NCBI GenBank assembly: GCA_902796895.1
Contig: CADBQV010000049.1
Span: 1 to 12,015 of the forward strand
DNA length: 12,015 bases
Direction: 5' to 3'
Source of the DNA: an uncultured Erysipelotrichaceae bacterium
Lineage (GTDB): Bacteria; Bacillota_I; Bacilli_A; Acholeplasmatales; Anaeroplasmataceae
Position 1 is the first letter of the stretch. Each line of letters starts with the position of its first letter. Under the pieces are notes generated by a model that saw only the letters and a list, made by a program, of their open reading frames with translations, did no database searches and was not told the DNA's origin. Shown here in pieces: positions 7,457 to 12,015 of the stretch. The position numbers and the translations under genes are program-made.

Positions 7457-8371
7457 TTATAATTCATAATTTATTTCTTTTAAAAATCCTTTAATATATT
7501 CGTCTTTTTCCTTGTCATTTAATATATTAACCCATGGTTCTCTTTTAGATAAATCAGTATTTTTATTATATTCATAAAATCTTGCTGTTTTATCTCTTTG
7601 TGTATTATTCCATTTATTAAATCCTAAAAGATTTATATGATTATCTATATTACAATCGATAAATGCAGAAGTTCCATAATCTCTCCAAGGTCTTGCAAGA
7701 AAAACGTTAAATACATTATCATTTCCTTTTATTAAATTGCATTTGTAGAATAAATATCCATATTTATCATCACTTGCATGTGATGGTGCTGCGACATATC
7801 CATTAGATATAGATACAATTTGACAATTATAAAATAAAGCTTGTGCACTACCAAATATAAAATCAACATCGCCAATAATTGTTGAGTTTTTATATACTTG
7901 ATGTGATTTTTTATATTCTAATTGATAATCCTTTAAAAAACCTTTATATCTTATAGTTAAATCATAAGGAAGTGGTCCTGTAAATAATGTATCTTGAGCA
8001 CTTCTTAATATTATATTATCTGCTAAAAAATCATTACCAAGTACATGTAATGCAACAGCTTGACCATACTTATTAGATGGAATAGAACTATTTTCAATTG
8101 TTAAATTAGATATTTTTACGTTATTTCCATATATAAGCATAGTATATGTTCTAAATGTATTACATTCATTATTATCTTCCATTATTTTATTAGAAAAATC
8201 ATGGTTTGTAATAATTACATTTTCTTTAGATTCTCCAACTATTGTAATATTATTTTTTAGTATTTCAATTTTTTCTTTATATATACCATTTGATATATAT
8301 ATTTCATCATTATCATTCACCTTTTTAAGTATATCGTTAATACTATCTCCGTTATTTATTCTATATCTCAT
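7457..8371 (-). CDS. Pectin methylesterase (carbohydrate esterase family 8), predicted cytoplasmic
   Basis: This 304-residue right-handed beta-helix enzyme removes methyl esters from galacturonate residues of pectin, releasing methanol. Family motifs are all visible: QAVAL at 104-108, AQDTLF at 125-130 (oxyanion Gln and catalytic Asp127), GDVDFIFG at 167-174 (nucleophile Asp170) and ARPWRDYG at 226-233 (Arg227, Trp229). There is no signal peptide: the protein begins directly with the first beta-helix turns (MRYRINNGD). It should therefore act on imported short oligogalacturonides rather than on polymeric pectin, as suggested for other signal-less CE8 proteins. The start is supported by AAGAGGTGT at 8383-8375. 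The gene is divergent from a transporter operon, which fits an import-then-demethylate route. No pectate lyase or galacturonase is seen in the window. Confidence 0.92.
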   Translation of the reverse strand: MRYRINNGDSINDILKKVNDNDEIYISNGIYKEKIEILKNNITIVGESKENVIITNHDFSNKIMEDNNECNTFRTYTMLIYGNNVKISNLTIENSSIPSNKYGQAVALHVLGNDFLADNIILRSAQDTLFTGPLPYDLTIRYKGFLKDYQLEYKKSHQVYKNSTIIGDVDFIFGSAQALFYNCQIVSISNGYVAAPSHASDDKYGYLFYKCNLIKGNDNVFNVFLARPWRDYGTSAFIDCNIDNHINLLGFNKWNNTQRDKTARFYEYNKNTDLSKREPWVNILNDKEKDEYIKGFLKEINYEL

Positions 8372-8389
8372 ATGACACCTCTTGTGGTA

Positions 8390-8398
8390 ATTATACCA
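8390..8398 (-). promoter_or_regulatory. Extended -10 promoter for the pectinesterase gene
   Basis: On the - strand the sequence reads TGGTATAAT, an extended -10 element with a perfect TATAAT at 8395-8390. No good -35 box is seen at 16-18 nt spacing. Transcription would start near 8383, leaving a leader of only about 12 nt that holds the ribosome-binding site. Confidence 0.6.
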
Positions 8399-8460
8399 TA
8401 TAAGTGTTTATATTAATATAACAAAAAGTCCTCATTTGTTCACAAAAAGCAACATTTTTT

Positions 8461-8482
8461 AACCCCTTATTATATAAGGGTT
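8461..8482. repeat. Palindrome in the divergent control region
   Basis: CCCTTAT (8464-8470) and ATAAGGG (8474-8480) form a 7-bp inverted repeat with a 3-nt centre; with one bulged C it extends to AA/TT on the outside. It lies between the two divergent promoters, about 30 nt upstream of the + strand -35 box. It is followed by only three T residues on the + strand and by an A-run on the - strand of its flank, so a terminator is not convincing. A regulator-binding site is possible. Confidence 0.4.
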
Positions 8483-8510
8483 TCAATTCCAAAAAACTCT
8501 ATTAAAGTTA

Positions 8511-8539
8511 TTGACTAATATATCTAAAAATGTTAAAAT
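8511..8539 (+). promoter_or_regulatory. Sigma-A promoter of the transporter operon
   Basis: A -35 box TTGACT (8511-8516) and a -10 box TAAAAT (8534-8539) are 17 nt apart. The -10 box is preceded by TGT, giving an extended -10. The expected transcription start is near 8546. This is the only good + strand promoter in the gap and would drive the membrane protein, both permeases and the binding protein. Confidence 0.78.
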
Positions 8540-8553
8540 ATGGTATGAAATTA

Positions 8554-8567
8554 TGAAAGCGTTATAG
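8554..8567 (+). promoter_or_regulatory. Candidate cre / LacI-family operator
   Basis: TGAAAGCGTTATAG matches 12 of 14 positions of the catabolite-responsive element pattern TGWAARCGYWWWCW, failing only at the last two. It lies from about +8 relative to the predicted transcription start, a position where a bound CcpA or other LacI-type repressor would block transcription. Sugar-uptake operons are typical targets. The assignment is by pattern only. Confidence 0.5.
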
Positions 8568-8595
8568 TTTCGAAAATTTACATAATTGGTTGTTA

Positions 8596-8603
8596 GTGAG
8601 GTG
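8596..8603 (+). promoter_or_regulatory. Strong Shine-Dalgarno sequence upstream of the first operon gene
   Basis: GTGAGGTG places its GAGG core 7 nt before an in-frame ATT at 8609, while the nearest in-frame ATG is at 8633. The ATG has only AGAGG at 8624-8628, 4 nt away. The reading frame is open back to 8600 (TGA at 8597-8599), so a start at the ATT, adding eight residues, must be considered. Confidence 0.45.
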
Positions 8604-8632
8604 TTATTATTAATAAAGATGTTAGAGGCTAT

Positions 8633-9394
8633 ATGGCTTTAGATTTATTAATATTAATAGTTCTCGGCTCAATTTTGGAAGGATTAGTTACACGATTTAG
8701 TGGTCTTCCTTTAAACGGCACACCAACGATGTCTATTTCTTTCATAATTGTGTTTGTAGCAGTTACGAGATGGAATCACTGGGGATTGATAACAGTACCG
8801 TTTCTTGCTATATCAACTATCATCGGTGGAATAAATGGTGATGTTGATGCATTTAGAGCGTTTTACAATTTTAATTATTGTGGCTTAGAAGTATTCTTAT
8901 CTACAATGCTTGGCTTAGCTACAATAGAAATCAATTCGATTTTTTTTAAGATATTTGGAACAAAGAAGATTGTTAAAAATACATTAGCTCTATTAGGCTT
9001 AGTCATATTAGACTATGTAATTTACAATTTGGTACAATATTTGACATTTGTTATGTTTGTAAAAATGATTGGTCCAAATATGTTTGTTGATATAAAAGCT
9101 GCAGATGGTACCATAAAGAACACCGTTAATTTATGGGAATTTGCAATTAAAGGATCATTATATAATTTATTTGGATTAGCAGTTTGTGCTGTTTTATCTC
9201 TAATATTAAGGTCGCAAGGGGTTGTCGTTAACGTTATTGACAAACTCATTGATGATAAAAGAAATGCAGAATTAGACAAAAAAGATTTAGATTTCAGAAT
9301 CGAAGAGGTGCCTCAAGAACAACCTTTAGATGAAGAAAAGTCTGATTCTACAGAAAATGGTGTCGTTAGCATAGACGATACTGACAAAAATTAG
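8633..9394 (+). CDS. Unrecognised six-helix membrane protein leading the transporter operon
   Basis: This 253-residue protein is not one I recognise. Hydrophobic segments lie at about 3-21, 33-47, 50-68, 82-108, 117-147 and 168-192, so five or six transmembrane helices are likely. Residues 193-253 form a charged, acidic tail (EVPQEQPLDEEKSDSTENG), probably cytoplasmic. There is no signal peptide, nucleotide-binding motif or ABC-permease EAA loop, so it is not a standard transporter subunit. The compact helices and the RFSGLPLNGTPTMS loop recall small ECF-type S components, but I cannot support that. It is first in the operon, 20 nt before the lplB-like gene, so an accessory role in uptake or in sensing the substrate is inferred. 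The start is uncertain: ATG 8633 has a close AGAGG, while an ATT at 8609 has the better-spaced Shine-Dalgarno sequence and would add an N-terminal MNKDVRGY. Confidence 0.75.
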   Translation: MALDLLILIVLGSILEGLVTRFSGLPLNGTPTMSISFIIVFVAVTRWNHWGLITVPFLAISTIIGGINGDVDAFRAFYNFNYCGLEVFLSTMLGLATIEINSIFFKIFGTKKIVKNTLALLGLVILDYVIYNLVQYLTFVMFVKMIGPNMFVDIKAADGTIKNTVNLWEFAIKGSLYNLFGLAVCAVLSLILRSQGVVVNVIDKLIDDKRNAELDKKDLDFRIEEVPQEQPLDEEKSDSTENGVVSIDDTDKN

Positions 9395-9414
9395 TTTTAA
9401 AGGATGGTGTATGT

Positions 9415-10437
9415 ATGCAAAATACTGTTCAAAAAAGTCAAGACGTTATCGATGAAGTTGAACGTACCAAGTGGAAACGTACATTTCAAACGCTAGCTAA
9501 AGATTGGCGTTTATATGTTCTATTGATTCCAGTATTGGTTTTCTTGATTTGTTTCAAGTATGTGCCTATTTACGGTATTCTTACCGGATTCAAATGGGGC
9601 GGAAGTACTAGTGAACTTTATAACCCTGAATGGTGTGGAGCTGAATGGTTAAGCTATATCTTCTTTGGAAATGGTTCATCTGATTTCTGGAGAGCATTTA
9701 GAAATACATTCGTTAACAGTATGTATGGTTTAATTATTGGTTTCCCTATTCCAATTTTCTTAGCTTTACTATTTAGTGAAGTAAAAGTATTAGGTTATCG
9801 TAGTTTCTTACAAGTTTGTGCTTATTTACCTCACTTCGTTTCAACTGTAGTTGTTACATCAATCATTACACTATGGTGTAGTGGTCCTACAGCGAGAATC
9901 TCTGGTTCAGGTATCATTTATAGTGCATTAAATGCTATGGGTAGCCTAGCAGGCGATGGTTCGAGTGTGCTTACTCACCCAAGATATTTCAGACCTATTT
10001 ATCAAGTATCTGGTATTTGGGAAGGCGCAGGTTATGGATCAATAGTTTATTTCGCTGCAATTATAGCAATTTCACCAACAAGCTACGAAGCTGCAAGAAT
10101 AGATGGTGCAACTAAGATGCAACAAATTAGATATGTTACATTCCCAGGTATGGCACCTACACTTACAATCATGTTAATCATGAGAGTTGGTCATATTCTT
10201 AACGTTGGTTATGAAAAGATTATTCTTTTAATTGGTGACTCTCCAACTGCTTGGGAAACTGGTGATGTTATTTCAACATTAGTTTACCGTATGTCAGGTA
10301 GAGGTGGAGTTCAAGGTGTTCAAGTTATCGAACAAATGGGTATCGTTGCCGATTTATTTAACTCAATTATAGCAATGATATTAGTTCTTGGTTCAAATGC
10401 AATAAGTAGACGTGTATCATCTACATCATTATTCTAG
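9415..10437 (+). CDS. lplB: ABC transporter permease, LplB type (CUT1 sugar family)
   Basis: This 340-residue inner-membrane permease is one half of a sugar importer channel. A cytoplasmic N-terminus is followed by a first helix at about 33-48 and the LplB-like FKYVPIYGILTGFK segment. The helices include about 103-120 and 140-154, and the EAA loop is YEAARIDGATKMQQIRYVTF at 224-243, which docks the ATPase. NVGYEKIILL at 263-272 is typical of the LplB/YtcP-partner subgroup, used in Bacilli for uronides and other complex oligosaccharides. Such systems usually lack their own ATPase and rely on a shared MsmX-like one; none is present here. AAAGGATGG at about 9399-9407 supports the ATG at 9415 rather than the out-of-frame ATG at 9411. 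The gene symbol is by family similarity; the substrate is inferred from the pectinesterase next door. Confidence 0.92.
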   Translation: MQNTVQKSQDVIDEVERTKWKRTFQTLAKDWRLYVLLIPVLVFLICFKYVPIYGILTGFKWGGSTSELYNPEWCGAEWLSYIFFGNGSSDFWRAFRNTFVNSMYGLIIGFPIPIFLALLFSEVKVLGYRSFLQVCAYLPHFVSTVVVTSIITLWCSGPTARISGSGIIYSALNAMGSLAGDGSSVLTHPRYFRPIYQVSGIWEGAGYGSIVYFAAIIAISPTSYEAARIDGATKMQQIRYVTFPGMAPTLTIMLIMRVGHILNVGYEKIILLIGDSPTAWETGDVISTLVYRMSGRGGVQGVQVIEQMGIVADLFNSIIAMILVLGSNAISRRVSSTSLF

Positions 10438-10448
10438 GAGGATGCAAG

Positions 10449-11312
10449 ATGAAAAGACTCGACAGAACTGAAATTATATTTAAGATCTTATCTTATACTC
10501 TACTTACATTATTTGCACTTGCATGTCTATATCCTTTTATATATGTATTATCAGGATCAATTTCAAGTAAACAAGCAGTAGATAATGGTGATGTAGTATT
10601 ATGGCCAGTTGGCATTAATTTTGAAACTTATATCGAAGTTTTCACTAATAAGATGTTCTGGATTTCATATTGTAATACATTATTCGTAACAGTATATGGT
10701 ACATTAGTATCTATGCTAGTAGGTATTACAGGTGCTTATGCATTATCAAAATCTAGATTATTATTCGGACGTGGATTTAACTTCATGTTAGTATTCACAA
10801 TGTGGTTCAATGCAGGTATGATTCCAACATATAGAAACTTCTTAAATTTTGGAGTTAACAATAAATATATGTTTATCATCGCATTAGGATTCAACGCATT
10901 TAATATTATCTTATTAAGAAACGGCTTTAGTAGTATTCCTTCAGAAATTGAAGAAGCTGCTACAGTTGATGGTGCAACAGACTTCCAAATTCTATCAAAA
11001 ATTTATGTACCAATGTCAAAATCAACAATTGTTACAGTTGCAATGTTCTATGCAGTTGCTAGATGGAATGGTTATATCTGGGCACAAATGATTTTAACAA
11101 GTGATGAAGATACAATGTTAACAGTATTCATCAAAAACAATATGGCTACAATGATTGAAAACCTAAGTGCAGGTACTTGGGAACCAACATATTCAATCTA
11201 CGGCTTACAATATGCATTTATAGTTTGTTCTATCATTCCAGTAATTGTTATCTACCCTGCATTACAAAAATACTTTGCAGCTGGTGTTAACGTTGGTGGA
11301 GTTAAGGAATAA
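10449..11312 (+). CDS. lplC: ABC transporter permease, LplC/YtcP type (CUT1 sugar family)
   Basis: This 287-residue inner-membrane protein is the partner of the preceding permease. Helices are visible at about 13-37, 76-97, 110-125, 139-157, 193-208 and 254-271. The EAA loop is EIEEAATVDGATDFQILSKI at 166-185, followed by YVPM. The C-terminus, KYFAAGVNVGGVKE, is the usual ending of LplC/YtcP permeases. A perfect AGGAGG (10436-10441) overlaps the stop codon of the upstream gene and lies 7 nt before this ATG, so the two permeases should be made in balanced amounts. Length and motifs are normal for the family. No terminator separates it from the binding-protein gene. Confidence 0.93.
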   Translation: MKRLDRTEIIFKILSYTLLTLFALACLYPFIYVLSGSISSKQAVDNGDVVLWPVGINFETYIEVFTNKMFWISYCNTLFVTVYGTLVSMLVGITGAYALSKSRLLFGRGFNFMLVFTMWFNAGMIPTYRNFLNFGVNNKYMFIIALGFNAFNIILLRNGFSSIPSEIEEAATVDGATDFQILSKIYVPMSKSTIVTVAMFYAVARWNGYIWAQMILTSDEDTMLTVFIKNNMATMIENLSAGTWEPTYSIYGLQYAFIVCSIIPVIVIYPALQKYFAAGVNVGGVKE

Positions 11313-11343
11313 TAGAAAAAGAAAAAAGGAGAAAAAGGAAAAA

Positions 11344-12015
11344 ATGAAAAAGAAAACAATTTTATGTGGACTTGCTTTAACAGCTGGTCTAGCTTTAGTA
11401 GGTTGTGGTAACAACGACACTCCTGCATCAACAACAACAGGTGGTGCTACAACAGGCGGTCAAACAACAGGTGGTCAAACAACAGGTGGTCAAACAACTG
11501 GTGGTGATTCAACAGGTGCTACAACAACAGGTGATGTAGTAGATGATATGGGATTCCAATGGGATCCACTTGATAAAACAGGCGCATCTTATGGAGTATC
11601 TGGTGAATTAAATATTTACTTAAACTATAACGCTGCATCAGGCGTTACATATCGTGGTTCAAAAGCTTGGTCTAATCCAGTTGATGGTAAGAGTTATGGA
11701 CAAAATGCTTTATTACCAGCATGGAAAGGATTTGCTGAAAAATTAAATGTAACAATTAATGATGCTGCATCATATTCATCAAAAACTAATGATGTTAACT
11801 ACGATTATTTAAAGACTAATGAATATAAGAGTGCAACAAATGCTGAAAAATATGTAGACTTATTCTACAATACAGTTTCTACCATTAAAAAGATGGGTGA
11901 AGAAGGAGATGCTGTTGACTTAGTTCCATATATCGAAAGTGGAAAAATGCCAGCATTTGCAAAATTCTTGGAGGATAATCCCGCAATTAGAAAAGAAATT
12001 ACTAGAAATGGTCAC
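11344..12015 (+). CDS. Solute-binding lipoprotein of the LplABC-type importer (3' end outside the window)
   Basis: The first 224 residues are present and the frame stays open to the window end. A signal peptide with lipobox LVGC places the acylated cysteine at 21. Residues 30-64 are a Thr/Gly/Gln-rich linker built from five-residue repeats (TTGGQ), which probably holds the binding domain away from the membrane. The folded domain starts at about residue 85 (SGELNIYLNYN) and contains ALLPAWKGFAEKLNV, a pattern of family 1 extracellular solute-binding proteins. Context gives the function: it follows the two permeases by 31 nt, where the lplA-like binding protein is expected. Two Shine-Dalgarno candidates, AAAGGAG (ending 11331) and AAAGGA (ending 11339), precede the ATG in a purine-rich gap. 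The ligand is unknown; pectin-derived oligosaccharides are the best guess. Confidence 0.87.
   Translation, partial: MKKKTILCGLALTAGLALVGCGNNDTPASTTTGGATTGGQTTGGQTTGGQTTGGDSTGATTTGDVVDDMGFQWDPLDKTGASYGVSGELNIYLNYNAASGVTYRGSKAWSNPVDGKSYGQNALLPAWKGFAEKLNVTINDAASYSSKTNDVNYDYLKTNEYKSATNAEKYVDLFYNTVSTIKKMGEEGDAVDLVPYIESGKMPAFAKFLEDNPAIRKEITRNGH
11431..11535 (+). repeat. 15-bp tandem repeat coding for a TTGGQ-type linker
   Basis: There are seven consecutive 15-bp units in frame. Three (11461-11505) are nearly identical copies of CAAACAACAGGTGGT, the third differing by one base; the two before and two after are more diverged. They encode TTTGG, ATTGG, QTTGG (three times), DSTGA and TTTGD. Since the unit is a multiple of three, copy-number change by slippage would alter linker length without a frameshift. 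Confidence 0.9.

Noticed and set aside
8619..8642. Seven-codon leader peptide frame (ATG 8619 to TAG 8642)
   Set aside because: The Shine-Dalgarno sequence is 17 nt away, too far, and the peptide shows no attenuation features.
9022..9279. - strand reading frame inside the six-helix membrane protein gene
   Set aside because: Antisense shadow with no supporting signals.
8633..9394. ECF transporter S component
   Set aside because: Helix number and size would fit, but I see no diagnostic motif and the neighbours are a CUT1 importer, so it is left as unknown.
11252..11437. - strand reading frame across the permease/binding-protein junction
   Set aside because: It is the complement of a purine-rich Shine-Dalgarno region and a signal peptide; composition explains it.
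11431..11535. CRISPR array
   Set aside because: The units are contiguous, 15 bp, in frame and without spacers; they encode a protein linker.
1..12015. Mycoplasma-type code with TGA as tryptophan
   Set aside because: TGA ends the gene at 6313 directly before the next start, tryptophans are TGG, and no in-frame TGA was found in the genes read.

Overview
The window is very AT-rich. All genes use AGA-dominated arginine and A/T-ending codons, and TGA acts as a stop (it ends the gene at 6313) while tryptophan is TGG. This points to a low-GC Firmicutes/Bacilli-type bacterium, perhaps a gut Mollicutes-like lineage (RF39 or relatives) that keeps the standard code. That placement is inference. Four proteins carry or probably carry surface anchors, promoters are close to the sigma-A consensus, and no insertion sequence, phage gene or CRISPR array is visible. 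The region looks like ordinary chromosome with an accessory polymer-degradation flavour.

Region 1 (1-4583) codes for surface proteins on the + strand. It holds the 3' part of a beta-rich OB-fold-like protein (1-714), then after only 13 nt a 983-residue lipoprotein of alternating Ig-like and OB-fold-like domains (728-3679). Beyond a hairpin (3689-3715) lies an endonuclease I family lipoprotein (3732-4583) with an intact catalytic motif. Together they suggest a cell-surface module that binds and cuts extracellular DNA.

Region 2 (4593-7455) starts with a terminator and a tRNA-Gly(GCC) that has a consensus promoter and its own terminator. A two-gene unit follows: a membrane-tethered protein with a long acidic linker and tandem DUF1508/YegP-like repeats (start best placed at 4910), and a class I SAM methyltransferase of the Trm13/GSTCD-like type, 4 nt downstream. 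A strong bidirectional terminator (7424-7455) separates them from the convergent gene on the other strand.

Region 3 (7457-12015) is a predicted pectin/oligogalacturonide locus. A pectin methylesterase without a signal peptide is on the - strand. A divergent control region of about 240 nt holds promoters in both directions, a palindrome and a cre-like site. The + strand operon then encodes an unrecognised six-helix membrane protein, LplB- and LplC-type ABC permeases, and a lipoprotein solute-binding protein (cut by the window end) with a 15-bp tandem repeat in its linker. The likely scheme is capture by the lipoprotein, import by the permeases powered by an ATPase encoded elsewhere, and demethylation in the cytoplasm.

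The least explained items are the leading membrane protein of the transporter operon, the Ig/OB lipoprotein beside the nuclease, and the tethered DUF1508 protein.
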